The notes: generated by a model from the sequence alone, not told the origin. DNA of 39,850 bases from an uncultured Prevotellaceae bacterium (GCA_902783165.1 CACZPU010000085.1:1-39850), one strand, 5' to 3'; shown: positions 17,385 through 26,300, counted from the first letter of the stretch. A program made the numbers and translations.

Positions 17385-18290
17385 TCATTTCAATACTACT
17401 TTTTTGCCATTGTGTATAAACACACCTTTCTTTGGCGAAGTAACACGAATGCCATTGAGATTGTAGTAAGACTCATCCTGGTTTTCCAATTTCACACTCT
17501 TAATTGCTGTAGAAACCTTAATGAGATTTACTTGAGTAACAACAATATCTTTACCATTAATATACATGCCTGTTGTCTTCAGTTTCTCTATGTCGGCAGC
17601 ATTCAATTTAATGGAATAAGATGTGGTACCATAAGCAACGGAGGCACATCCATAATCGTTAAGATCGCTACTGTTGCTTGACAGGGTTTCATCGGTTCCG
17701 TCAAAAATGGTCTTGAACTGATACCAATCCTCGCTTTCGTTTTTAGTGGTGGTATACACAAACTGCACTCGGTCACCTTCGGAAGCATCTCCGAACTTTG
17801 CTGCATCAATTTTAAATCCATTTGCCCAACTTCCGAAATTACACTCACCTTCCCATATGGATGATGAGGATGTGGAAGAGTTGTTGATTTCCAATACACA
17901 TTTTACAACAACTACGTTCATTCCTTGAATATTAATTTCATTAGCAGTGGCCATTTTTTCAATATTCTCAGCTGTCAGATCAAAGGCTATCTCTTGATTT
18001 GTAGCACCATCAGCAACACTCTTAGCAGTAAGAAAATCTTGCCAATCGAGTTTGATAAACACCTGAGGCCCCCATTGCCAATCGGGATTGATGGAATTGT
18101 CTGCTTTTGATACTGTAACAATGAGCCTGTCATTAGCTTTGGGAGAGTTATTGTTAATATCACTAACAGAAATACTAATCCCAGGCCAAGAAGAATCCAT
18201 TGTTTTTTCTCCTTCCCATAGGGTAAATGTTTCAGAATAAACTATGCAAGTCATCATGACTGCACAAATCAGAGTAAATGTTTTTTTCAT
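17385..18290 (-). CDS. Secreted protein with two tandem beta-sandwich-like domains and a sorting-type tail
   Basis: A protein of 301 residues that I cannot place in a named family. It has a signal peptide (about residues 1-19) and then two related domains of about 115 residues. Each starts with a similar block (TLWEGEKTMDSSWPG at about 22-36 and SIWEGECNFGSWANG at about 143-157), continues with a GDRV- or DRLIV-type strand and ends with a strand of the type MNVVVVKCVLEI or KDIVVTQVNLIKV. The last 28 residues (YYNLNGIRVTSP, then GVFIHNGKKVVLK) resemble the tails on many Prevotella secreted proteins that are linked to type IX secretion. It follows the GH5 mannanase after 13 bases and shares its terminator. 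A carbohydrate-binding role is a reasonable guess but unproven. Confidence 0.75.
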   Translation of the reverse strand: MKKTFTLICAVMMTCIVYSETFTLWEGEKTMDSSWPGISISVSDINNNSPKANDRLIVTVSKADNSINPDWQWGPQVFIKLDWQDFLTAKSVADGATNQEIAFDLTAENIEKMATANEINIQGMNVVVVKCVLEINNSSTSSSSIWEGECNFGSWANGFKIDAAKFGDASEGDRVQFVYTTTKNESEDWYQFKTIFDGTDETLSSNSSDLNDYGCASVAYGTTSYSIKLNAADIEKLKTTGMYINGKDIVVTQVNLIKVSTAIKSVKLENQDESYYNLNGIRVTSPKKGVFIHNGKKVVLK

Positions 18291-18303
18291 AAGCTAATTT
18301 TTT

Positions 18304-19617
18304 TTAATGATTATAATATGTTGAATATAAATTCATACTGTGAATACGCAAAACCTGTTCGCGAATTACTTGGAGGGTGGATTTGTCGGTAATGAATACC
18401 GAATTGAGCCCTTGTTGTTCTTGGGCAGGATCGCCAGTATATGAATCACCAACCTGCCACTGGTCATGAACAGGATCAGCCATTCCACCCCATCCCCAGA
18501 AATTGCATCCTGCGAAGTTCCCACCTTTAAGTGCATTGTCTGCAACTAAAGAGAATACATATCTATAAAACTCGTCACGTACATTCGTTGAGCTTTCCAA
18601 TGAGAAGGAGAATCCATCACGGGGGAAACCGAACTCTTCCATTACCAAAGGTTTGTTCAGTTTTTCTGACACCACCAGATGTTCATCGATATACTCTTTT
18701 GCATTCTTGCAAGCCAAAGGAAGGTTTTTCTTCAAGGTACGCTCGCGCACCCAACTCCAATTGTATGGCCACAAGTGGAGATTCATGTAATCGATATTCT
18801 TGTCAGAACATATCTGCTCATACAATTGCATGTCTCCTTCACAACCCCATTTGCCTTCTGAACCAATCGATATGAGATGGTTTTTGTCGAGAGAGCGTAT
18901 GAGTGCAGACGTTTCTGCCAGCCATTGGGCAAAAGGTTGTTTGCCTTCATCGCTAAATGAACGGGGCTCGTTTCCAATCTCCCATGACATGATGGCAGGG
19001 TCTTCTGTGTATGGTTTGCCAGTATATCTGTTTTTCCGAGTGATGACATCTTTCACATATTGGTAAAATAGTTGGTGAGCAGTTTTGTTGTTTGCAAACC
19101 TACTTACAAAATTCATGAATGCAGGATACCCATCTTCATTGGGTCGGGGATAAATGCCTTCGCCAGCATGCTCCAAATAGAATCCATATCCCCCACTCCA
19201 TTCCCAAGAGTTGTTCAGATAGAGAACTGCAACCATTTGGCGTTTTCCCATTTCCATGAGAAGATAATCAAGCCCTGCAAAAATAGTATCATTATATACA
19301 CCAGGAGCGATTTGTAGTGTTGGCTCAACTTTTGTTTTAACTCCACGTTCCCCATCACTTCCAACAAGAATACGCAGGTTGTCGATACCGATGGATTTCA
19401 AAGAGTCCAATTCTGCGCATAAACGTTGGCGATTCCCACCCTGGCCTTCACTGCCTAAAATAGCACCATACCAGAAGTTTGTTCCAACAAAATAATAGGG
19501 TTTGCCATTATGAATGAAATGACCGTTATCAACAGAAACAAAAGAATCTTTCGTTCCAGCAACAAGGAATGATGAAGAGAACATCAGCAGCGAAATGATA
19601 ACAATCAGCTTATTCAT
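18304..19617 (-). CDS. Secreted endo-beta-1,4-mannanase, GH5 (subfamily 7-like)
   Basis: Exported glycoside hydrolase of 437 residues. Residues 1-20 form a signal peptide without a lipobox cysteine. The catalytic TIM barrel begins near residue 30 (GHFIHNGKPYYFVGTNFWYG). The acid/base Glu217 stands in SWEIGNEPRS and the nucleophile Glu328 in LVMEEFGFPRDG. Other family marks are LRILVG and NLHLWPYNWSWV. The sequence style, especially the WEIGNEPR and EEFGFPRDG blocks, is that of mannanases rather than cellulases. It should cut mannan or glucomannan outside the cytoplasm and supply mannobiose to the neighbouring epimerase-phosphorylase pathway. It has its own promoter box 26 bases upstream. Confidence 0.9.
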   Translation of the reverse strand: MNKLIVIISLLMFSSSFLVAGTKDSFVSVDNGHFIHNGKPYYFVGTNFWYGAILGSEGQGGNRQRLCAELDSLKSIGIDNLRILVGSDGERGVKTKVEPTLQIAPGVYNDTIFAGLDYLLMEMGKRQMVAVLYLNNSWEWSGGYGFYLEHAGEGIYPRPNEDGYPAFMNFVSRFANNKTAHQLFYQYVKDVITRKNRYTGKPYTEDPAIMSWEIGNEPRSFSDEGKQPFAQWLAETSALIRSLDKNHLISIGSEGKWGCEGDMQLYEQICSDKNIDYMNLHLWPYNWSWVRERTLKKNLPLACKNAKEYIDEHLVVSEKLNKPLVMEEFGFPRDGFSFSLESSTNVRDEFYRYVFSLVADNALKGGNFAGCNFWGWGGMADPVHDQWQVGDSYTGDPAQEQQGLNSVFITDKSTLQVIREQVLRIHSMNLYSTYYNH

Positions 19618-19642
19618 ATTATATTAATTATTTTATGTGCTG

Positions 19643-19650
19643 CAAAGATA
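19643..19650 (-). promoter_or_regulatory. -7 box of the mannanase unit
   Basis: TATCTTTG on the minus strand, 25 bases before ATG, identical to the box before the esterase operon and also followed by CAG. No TTTG element is seen at the expected -33 distance. A small inverted repeat TGTCA-N5-TGACA at 19683-19697 lies about 33 bases further upstream and could be an operator. Confidence 0.5.
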
Positions 19651-19736
19651 AGCATTAAAAAATATATAATATGATACTAATTTGTCACATTTTGACACTT
19701 TATGAACAAATGATGTATATTTGAACGTTTTTTCTA

Positions 19737-20561
19737 TTATCCGTATGCTATCAAACCTTCAAGAGGCTCTTTTATGATATTATCAATAACATATCCTTCT
19801 GTTGATGCCACCTCTTTTAATAAATCTTGATAGTGAAAACCTACACTTCCTACAATTCCTACATGAAGGTCTTTTCGATGATAATTATTCAGTTGGAAAT
19901 GGAAAAAGTTACGGAAATTGTCTTTTACAATTCGTCGTAAGGGTTCACACTCAAGATGATTAGATATATAGAGAGATGTGGAGGCAAGGAAGCGATTGGC
20001 ATTGGGTTCGTGATAGACACGACTAATCAATTGTGAGTAGTTAAGAGAGGCCCATGTAAGATAGTCGTCACGCATGCTTTCCGGTAGTATACCCTTATAT
20101 AATGCATTGATAAACAGTTTTCCTAACGCGGCACCACTCCCTTCGTCACCAAGAATATACCCCATAGGTGGCACGTTGGATATAATCTCATGACCATTGT
20201 AAAGGCATGAATTAGAACCTGTTCCAAGAATACATGCAATGCCTTGTTTGTTGCCAAACAAAGAACGGGCAGCACCCAACAAATCGCTTTCCACTTCTAT
20301 GGTTCCAGATGGATGGAACACTTCTTCCAGCGCCAAACGCACTTTCGTGCTCCAAGGCTCTCTACATCCTGCTCCATAAAATCGTATGGATTGAACGGGA
20401 TGGTTGTTGTGAATGGATATGCTCTTTAAGACATCGATGATGTCATCTTTATTCATTAGGACTGGATTTAAACCACTCGTCTTAACATTATATATTAGTT
20501 GACCATTTTCCACAAATGCCCAAGAGGTTTTTGTACTGCCAGAATCTGCGATTATCAACAT
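19737..20561 (-). CDS. BadF/BadG-type sugar kinase (N-acetylglucosamine kinase-like)
   Basis: ASKHA-fold kinase of 274 residues. The N-terminal phosphate-1 motif is LIIADSGSTKTSWAFV (residues 2-17). A second phosphate loop is ACILGTGSNSCLYNG near 110-125, followed by GYILGDEGSGAALGK, which is diagnostic for the BadF/BadG/BcrA/BcrD group to which N-acetylglucosamine kinases belong. The frame continues upstream to 20633, but ATG at 20561 gives the standard start and lies downstream of a TATATTTG box. It is transcribed in the same direction as the mannan genes but has its own promoter. The substrate is unknown: amino sugar, glucose or mannose are all possible. Confidence 0.85.
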   Translation of the reverse strand: MLIIADSGSTKTSWAFVENGQLIYNVKTSGLNPVLMNKDDIIDVLKSISIHNNHPVQSIRFYGAGCREPWSTKVRLALEEVFHPSGTIEVESDLLGAARSLFGNKQGIACILGTGSNSCLYNGHEIISNVPPMGYILGDEGSGAALGKLFINALYKGILPESMRDDYLTWASLNYSQLISRVYHEPNANRFLASTSLYISNHLECEPLRRIVKDNFRNFFHFQLNNYHRKDLHVGIVGSVGFHYQDLLKEVASTEGYVIDNIIKEPLEGLIAYG

Positions 20562-20589
20562 TTTAATTAACCTTTTATAAAAAACAACG

Positions 20590-20597
20590 CAAATATA
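20590..20597 (-). promoter_or_regulatory. -7 box of the BadF-type kinase gene
   Basis: TATATTTG on the minus strand, 29 bases upstream of the chosen ATG at 20561. It supports the shorter start. No good -33 element is visible at the usual distance. Confidence 0.4.
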
Positions 20598-20619
20598 ATC
20601 AAATTGAATGGAAATTACG

Positions 20620-20627
20620 TACTTTTG
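20620..20627 (+). promoter_or_regulatory. -7 box of the MscS-type channel gene
   Basis: TACTTTTG matches TAnnTTTG and lies 30 bases before the ATG at 20657. The TTG at 20604-20606 is too close to be an ideal -33 element. It diverges from the kinase promoter about 25 bases away. Confidence 0.45.
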
Positions 20628-20656
20628 CATCATAATAAATTAAAAAATGTCAGATA

Positions 20657-23014
20657 ATGAGAAAAATACTGCTTATTATTTCTATATTTTTCGTAATGAA
20701 TGCGCAAGCTGTGCTGAAGGAAAAAGATTTGGGACAAACTCTTTCCATTCTCAGAACCGAACTCACTAATGTGCATGACGACCAAGAAAGAAGAGTGTTG
20801 TCTATCAATACTCAAAATGAACGCATTAGAAATAATTTAATGGACGCTATCAGAAGAAGTAATCAGAATTCACTCATGCTGTATTCACAACGTCCAGACT
20901 ATGTATTTGATTTGACTTACGCATGTCATGAGGCAACCAATCAGTTTCATGAATTCAAGAATAAGACATTGCCATTCCGCACTTTCATTGATAAAATGAA
21001 TATAGAGATTGCGAGATATGACAGTCTGATTGCTTCTCTTCAAAAAATGCCTTTAATGACTCTTGACGAAAAAGCGAAAATAGATAGGAATGTCTGTTTG
21101 ACTCTTGCTGTGAATATTCGCCGTACATTGACAGAGAACAAAATCACCTTGCAGGATTATGTGAGGTTTTATGACATGACAGAATTGAGGTTAAAGGGAC
21201 TGAATGATTATGCCAACAAACGATATGGGGAAATACAAGACAACATATTTAAAAATGGTGGTGATAACTATTTCATGATCATCTCCTCCCTTCGCAGACA
21301 TCTTAGTTCTACAGCAGAAATCGTAAGCGATAAGTACAAGCCTATAAAACGGTTCAGTTCCCAATGGGATCCAAGAATGATATTCGGATTATTTCTTGCC
21401 ATTGTTTTTTATGGATTTATTGCCATCTTGCTTAACACGCTTGCCATACGTTATCTTGTTCCAAAGAAATTCCGTACTGAAGCATTTTTGAAAAAAAGAA
21501 CCTGTATTATTTTAGCTGCCACAACTATCACATTTGCCATTATCCAAGGCTTTATTCTGGCTACAGTAGAACAAAACTTCCTTATTATGGCCAGCAATTT
21601 GCTTGTGGAATACGCATGGTTGCTTGGCGTTATTCTTATATCGCTATTGTTAAGGGTTGACGGTGACCAAATTAAAAGTGCATTCCGAATCTACTCTCCG
21701 CTTATCGTGATGGGATTCATTGTTATTTCATTCCGTATCATTTTGATTCCTAACGATTTGGTGAATTTGATTTTTCCACCAGTTCTTCTGATATGTGCAA
21801 TATGGCAGGGATATATTATTCATAAACATCATAGGAACGTCCCAAAGAGCGACATGTTCTATACATATATATCATTGGCCATCTTCGTGGCAAGCACTAT
21901 TTGTTCTTGGATAGGTTACACGTTGATGAGTGTACAGTTGCTGATATGGTGGATTATGCAGTTGACTTGCATTCTCACTATTACGTGTATTACTGTATGG
22001 ATGAGCAAATATAGCAAAAATCACCATGTTTACAGTCTGCCCGTAACCAAGACATGGTTCTTCCGTTTGGTCTACGAAGTCTTGCTGCCAATCATGGGGC
22101 TCTTGTCTATACCGTTAAGCATTTATATGGCTGCAGATGTATTTAACTTGAGTGACCTGACATGGAAAATCTTCTCACAATATATTGTAGATGTGAACAA
22201 TTTCCGATTGAGCATCTTCAACATCATAGAAGTTATGTCGCTGTATTTCCTTTTCAAATATCTTAATAAAATTTGCCTCGAACTGTTGCACATACATTTT
22301 CGCAAGAAGAATTTTCAAAATGTGGGCTCCCGTGAGGTAATGGGCAAGAATCTTACTCAAGTGCTGATATGGGGTTTATGGTTGCTTATTTGTCTTAGCA
22401 TTCTTCATGTGGGAGGCACCTGGCTTGGATATATAGCAGGAGGACTCTCCACAGGTGTTGGTTTCGCTTCCAAAGATATACTTGAGAATCTGTATTATGG
22501 CATTAACCTTATGGCTGGCAGAATTAAGGTCGGTGATTGGATAGAATGTGACGGTATCAAAGGAAAGGTGTCAAGCATCAGTTATACTAGCACGATGCTT
22601 GAGGCCATCGACGGCTCTGTAATTGCATTTACAAACTCACAACTCTTCACGAAAAACTACAAGAATTTAACAAAGAATCACGGCTATGTTCTTTCTTTAA
22701 TACCCTTTGGCGTCGCATATGGGTCGAATATGAAAGACGTATCTACTCTTATTGAGAATGCAGTAATGAAACTGAAGCATCCGTATTTGGACGCCTCAAA
22801 AAAGGTAAAGGTGGTCTTCACTGAATTTGGCGACAGTAGCATCAATTTCAAACTGCTTTGTTGGGTTGACGCCATCATGCAGATTTATGCGGTAAGCGAT
22901 GTGATGCAGTGTATATATGACGAACTGAATAAAAACAACATTGAAATACCATTCCCTCAACAAGACGTATATATCAAACAGATGCCAAACGAAAAACCGG
23001 TTGTCAGATGCTGA
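20657..23014 (+). CDS. Large MscS-type mechanosensitive ion channel
   Basis: Membrane protein of 785 residues. A signal peptide (residues 1-18, ending MNAQA) leads into a periplasmic helical region of about 220 residues. Roughly ten hydrophobic helices follow between about 245 and 600. The MscS pore helix and beta domain are recognised by GYIAGGLSTGVGFASKDI (about 595-612), then GINLMAGRIKVGDWIECDGI and the conserved TSTMLEAIDGSVIAFTNSQL. The C-terminal alpha/beta domain ends near 775. The architecture is that of the long MscK/MscM-like class, which protects against osmotic downshock. It ends in a hairpin that includes its stop codon. Confidence 0.9.
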   Translation: MRKILLIISIFFVMNAQAVLKEKDLGQTLSILRTELTNVHDDQERRVLSINTQNERIRNNLMDAIRRSNQNSLMLYSQRPDYVFDLTYACHEATNQFHEFKNKTLPFRTFIDKMNIEIARYDSLIASLQKMPLMTLDEKAKIDRNVCLTLAVNIRRTLTENKITLQDYVRFYDMTELRLKGLNDYANKRYGEIQDNIFKNGGDNYFMIISSLRRHLSSTAEIVSDKYKPIKRFSSQWDPRMIFGLFLAIVFYGFIAILLNTLAIRYLVPKKFRTEAFLKKRTCIILAATTITFAIIQGFILATVEQNFLIMASNLLVEYAWLLGVILISLLLRVDGDQIKSAFRIYSPLIVMGFIVISFRIILIPNDLVNLIFPPVLLICAIWQGYIIHKHHRNVPKSDMFYTYISLAIFVASTICSWIGYTLMSVQLLIWWIMQLTCILTITCITVWMSKYSKNHHVYSLPVTKTWFFRLVYEVLLPIMGLLSIPLSIYMAADVFNLSDLTWKIFSQYIVDVNNFRLSIFNIIEVMSLYFLFKYLNKICLELLHIHFRKKNFQNVGSREVMGKNLTQVLIWGLWLLICLSILHVGGTWLGYIAGGLSTGVGFASKDILENLYYGINLMAGRIKVGDWIECDGIKGKVSSISYTSTMLEAIDGSVIAFTNSQLFTKNYKNLTKNHGYVLSLIPFGVAYGSNMKDVSTLIENAVMKLKHPYLDASKKVKVVFTEFGDSSINFKLLCWVDAIMQIYAVSDVMQCIYDELNKNNIEIPFPQQDVYIKQMPNEKPVVRC

Positions 23015-23021
23015 CAACCGG
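22997..23021. terminator. Shared terminator hairpin overlapping the channel stop codon
   Basis: A perfect 11-bp stem, CCGGTTGTCAG (22997-23007) and CTGACAACCGG (23011-23021), has a three-base loop and includes the TGA of the channel gene at 23012-23014. On the minus strand it is followed at once by TTTTTCGTTTGG, so it should terminate the lysozyme-like gene. On the plus strand the T-tract comes 13 bases later (23035-23040), which is less ideal. Confidence 0.7.
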
Positions 23022-23038
23022 ATAAACGTAATAATTTT

Positions 23039-23473
23039 TTAGAGATAACTCATCACCTTCTCAAAGTAACGTTGCGTTCTTCTAACACTGTAGTTTTGTC
23101 CTCCGTTCCAAGAGCGTATTGCTTTTTCTATGTCATTCTGAGGATTATGATACGACTGTATCAGCAAAAACATTTCCTTTGACTTAGCTAGATTGAAACG
23201 ATCTGACAATGAATATCGTTTCTTGCTTTTTCTCTCCTTCAGAATCTGATTGCATTCTTTTACAAGAATCGGAGTTATCTGCATTGCGCCGCACTGGTTT
23301 CCGTTCTGAGCGTTCTTGCGACCGCCGCTCTCCACTTGGATAATTGCATTGATAACGGGTTCCCAGTTTACTTTAGAAGATTTCTTGTTCCCTTTATTAC
23401 CAGCATTGGCTGAGATAGGGATAGTCATTAATGTAATTAAACATAAACATAATACCTTAAATATTCTATCCAT
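23039..23473 (-). CDS. Small secreted lysozyme-like / transglycosylase-domain protein
   Basis: Protein of 144 residues with a signal peptide (about 1-24, ending SANA) and a short lysozyme-fold domain. The likely catalytic Glu48 is in IIQVESGG. CGAMQITPILVKECN (61-75) matches the substrate-cleft motif GAMQI of soluble lytic transglycosylases, and SWNGGQNY (121-128) is the usual C-terminal motif. It probably cleaves peptidoglycan in the periplasm or is a scaffold relative of such enzymes. It converges with the channel gene and shares a terminator with it. The domain is shorter than a full Slt catalytic domain. Confidence 0.85.
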   Translation of the reverse strand: MDRIFKVLCLCLITLMTIPISANAGNKGNKKSSKVNWEPVINAIIQVESGGRKNAQNGNQCGAMQITPILVKECNQILKERKSKKRYSLSDRFNLAKSKEMFLLIQSYHNPQNDIEKAIRSWNGGQNYSVRRTQRYFEKVMSYL

Positions 23474-23927
23474 TATTTACATGTTTATGAAACCTGGACA
23501 AGACATCGTCACAATGTTTTTACTGTCCACAACGCTACCTGTCTTCACAACAGGATACGTCTCAGTTTCTGTTATTAACACATCGTGAATAACCGCAGTT
23601 ATTCCCATTTTATTTTGCAAAAGTACAAAAAATCAGCTATTTACAATAATTTTTACACAGAAAAAACTGTTTTTTTAAGTTTTTTATTGAATTATATCAA
23701 TTATTTATGGCATTATTCAATATTTTCAATAAATAATTGAATTAAAATGCTGTTTGTCAAATCATTGAATTAAATAGTCTGTTTTAAAGAATAGCCCACT
23801 ATGTTTTTCACATTATTATAAATAGCTGTATTGGAAGAATGGAAGAAAGATATATCGGTTGAATAATCTTAAGATTGAAAATCTGATTTTTGAAACAAAA
23901 CAAATAAGATTCAAAGAAATAAAAAAA
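23474..23927. other. Gene-free region with one promoter box
   Basis: About 450 bases, very A/T-rich, between the lysozyme-like gene and the RNase P RNA gene. On the minus strand TACTTTTG at 23625-23618 fits the -7 consensus and would give the lysozyme-like gene a leader of about 140 bases. Otherwise I see only A/T runs and several TTGAATTAAA-like words at 23680-23780, with no open frame worth calling. Confidence 0.5.
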
Positions 23928-24345
23928 CAGTGTTCCTATAAGCCGGGTTCTGTACAGGCAAGCCTGTGTCTGCCATCTATCTACTACACATGTCACCATG
24001 TGTCTCTAGCATTCTACCCTCCGTTGCATCTGCAATGATAAATCGAAATCAAAAAGACAACATCAAAACCATGCAGAACTCAGGCGGGCAACCCTCAGTC
24101 AACGGTATACTTGAACTTGCAACCTCCAGTTGGCACAGCCTGATGATCACCCATCAGCTGGTGGTCTCTTACACCACCTTCTCACCCTTACATCTATTAG
24201 ATGCGGTCGTTCTCTTCTGCCATAACCTGCCGTCACCGACAGCTTCTATTTTCGGAAGTGGAGTGCCCTGCGTTGCCCGGACTTTCCTCTCGTTTCAACA
24301 TGCTTATTCATAAGCAGGTGAAACCAGCGACAGACCGGAACACTG
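23928..24345 (-). ncRNA. rnpB: RNase P RNA, bacterial type A-like
   Basis: Catalytic RNA of the tRNA 5'-processing enzyme. On the minus strand the hallmark GAGGAAAGTCCGGGC is at 24289-24275, GAGGGTTGCCCGCC follows in the middle, AGATAGATGGCAGACA (conserved region V) lies near the end, and the 3' end carries ACAGAACCCGGCTTATAGG. The ends are set by helix P1: CAGTGTTCC at 24345-24337 pairs perfectly over nine bases with GGAACACTG at 23936-23928. A run of seven T follows at once (23927-23921), so P1 also looks like the terminator stem. Length is about 418 nucleotides, in the range for this RNA. Confidence 0.96.
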
Positions 24346-24355
24346 TTTTAGACTG

Positions 24356-24385
24356 CAAAGGTAGTATTTTATTTTTAAACAACAA
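24356..24385 (-). promoter_or_regulatory. Promoter of the RNase P RNA gene
   Basis: TACCTTTG on the minus strand (24363-24356), identical to the nuo box, with TTG at 24385-24383, spacing 19 bases. It would start transcription within a few bases of the 5' end defined by helix P1. Confidence 0.65.
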
Positions 24386-24791
24386 CATCAAATATACCTT
24401 TTATTTTTCAAATCATGGCAATCATTGTCTAACTGGATTCTATAGTTCGCATTTTGTTTATAATATTAATAATGTACTACATTCATAGAAGAAATGATAA
24501 TGAAAAGTTATGATACAAAAAAATTATTGAAATTCAGATAAAATATGGAATGATAAATGAATGTAAAAATAAAAGCCATAGCCGTAAATTACTTTTAATA
24601 GTCATAATTGTATTGTTAAAAGAGAACAAAACAATTGGACAAAATGGCAGATTTTCATTTTTTGCTCCTATTTTTGCATAGGTGATTTCGAATTGGTCAT
24701 CATTCATGTTAAAGTAGTTTTCGTGAAATGACAATATAATTCACCAAACGAACAATTAGAATATTAGGAATAACAATTAAACATTAAAGTA
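24386..24791. other. Gene-free region upstream of the HtrA gene
   Basis: About 400 A/T-rich bases between the RNase P promoter and the protease gene. TATTTTTG at 24669-24676 is a possible plus-strand -7 box, which would leave a leader of about 110 bases; no matching -33 element is seen. The core CCTATTTTTGCATAGG around it is partly palindromic. No convincing gene is present. Confidence 0.4.
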
Positions 24792-26300
24792 ATGAATATG
24801 AAAAAAGTATCAAACTATTTGGTTTATGCAATGTGCATCATAGCCATTGCATTTTCAGCTGGTTCTTTTGTGAAGGTTTATGCTAACAAAGCACCTGTTG
24901 CTGCTGGTAGTCCTGCAGTACCAGGTCAGCCTGTTGACCTGACTTATGCTGCAGACAAGGCGCTGCCATCCGTAGTAACCATACGTGTCGTGAAAAATTC
25001 TAAGACAATAACACGTGAGGTTCAAGTTGATCCATTTGAAGATTTCTTCAGTGATCCTTTTGGATTCTTTGGTAATCCTAATCGTGGTAATGGCGGCACA
25101 CGAAAGTTTCAGCAACAAACTCCAAAGCAACAAGGTTCCGGCTCTGGTGTGATTATTTCTAACGATGGATATATAGTGACAAACAACCATGTCGTAGACG
25201 AAGTAGATGAGATTACTGTCATTTTGACAGACAATCGTGAATTCAGCGCAAAGGTTATTGGTACAGATCCAAGCACCGACCTTGCCCTTATCAAGGTCAA
25301 TTCAAAGAATCTTCCAGCCATCACTATTGCAGACAGTCAAAAATTGAAAATTGGTGAGTGGGTATTAGCAATCGGCAATCCTTTCTCAATCGGAACAACT
25401 GTTACAGCTGGTATAGTAAGTGCAAAGGGACGTCAGATGTTAGGAGGTGAAGGAACTCAAAATGCTATTCAAAGCTTTATTCAGACAGACGCTGTTATCA
25501 ACCGAGGCAATTCTGGTGGCGCTTTGGTAAATGTAAATGGTGAACTCGTTGGTATCAACGCAATGATATATTCAGAAACAGGATCTTATTCCGGTTATGG
25601 ATTTGCCATTCCAACTTCTATCATGAATAAAATAGTGAGTGACCTGAAGACTTATGGCACAGTTCAGCGTGCATTGATTGGTATTGTTGGTGGTGACTTG
25701 AACAATCACATTGATGTGCTGAAAGCCCAAGAAAAGGAAGTTCCCGATTTCGGAACCGTCAACGGCGTGTATGTTGACAAAGTTCCAGATGATGGAGCTG
25801 CAGCTGCAGCCGGCATCAAACCAGGAGACGTAATTGTGCAGATAGACAACAAGCCACTTACGAAGATGTCCGAGTTGCAAGAATATGTAACAAGCAAGCG
25901 TCCTGGCGAAAAGGTTGTTGTTACATATCTTCGCGACAAAGCAAAGAAGACTGTAACCATCACCTTGAAGAATGCTCAGGGTAACACAAAAGTAGTGAAG
26001 AAAGCAGACTTGGATGTTCTTGGAGCAAACTTCCGAGAGCTGACAAAAGAAGAAAAAGAACAATATGACGTGACCTACGGATTGATGGTAACTAAAGTTG
26101 ACAATGGACCATTCAAAAAACGTGGTGTACCATCTAAATTCATTATTCTAACGGTGAACGATCAACCGATTAAGACCATTGCCCAACTTCAGGATATCGT
26201 CAAGAATGCTTCAACAAGCAAAAATCCAGTGCTCTATATCAAGGGACTCTATCCAAGTGGCAAAGTTGACTTCTTTGCTATTCCACTAGAAGATGAATAA
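24792..26300 (+). CDS. Periplasmic serine protease, HtrA/DegP/DegQ family
   Basis: Envelope quality-control protease of 502 residues, typical length for Bacteroidota HtrA. An N-terminal hydrophobic segment (about residues 8-28) serves as signal or anchor. The trypsin-like domain has the triad His133 (VTNNHVVD), Asp163 (STDLALIK) and Ser241 (NRGNSGGALV). A Phe- and Gly-rich linker (about 82-118) precedes it. Two PDZ domains follow, at about 295-390 (with GAAAAAGIKPGDVIVQID) and 410-495 (with KKRGVPSKFIILTVND). Two in-frame ATG codons at 24792 and 24798 are both possible starts. It degrades or refolds misfolded periplasmic proteins. A strong terminator follows. Confidence 0.94.
   Translation: MNMKKVSNYLVYAMCIIAIAFSAGSFVKVYANKAPVAAGSPAVPGQPVDLTYAADKALPSVVTIRVVKNSKTITREVQVDPFEDFFSDPFGFFGNPNRGNGGTRKFQQQTPKQQGSGSGVIISNDGYIVTNNHVVDEVDEITVILTDNREFSAKVIGTDPSTDLALIKVNSKNLPAITIADSQKLKIGEWVLAIGNPFSIGTTVTAGIVSAKGRQMLGGEGTQNAIQSFIQTDAVINRGNSGGALVNVNGELVGINAMIYSETGSYSGYGFAIPTSIMNKIVSDLKTYGTVQRALIGIVGGDLNNHIDVLKAQEKEVPDFGTVNGVYVDKVPDDGAAAAAGIKPGDVIVQIDNKPLTKMSELQEYVTSKRPGEKVVVTYLRDKAKKTVTITLKNAQGNTKVVKKADLDVLGANFRELTKEEKEQYDVTYGLMVTKVDNGPFKKRGVPSKFIILTVNDQPIKTIAQLQDIVKNASTSKNPVLYIKGLYPSGKVDFFAIPLEDE

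Noticed and set aside
23966-24488. Plus-strand open frames across the RNase P RNA locus
   Set aside because: They are the complement of a well-defined structural RNA with its own promoter and end.
24534-24734. 66-codon open frame on the minus strand upstream of the HtrA gene
   Set aside because: A/T-rich low-complexity sequence without a recognisable domain or start signal.
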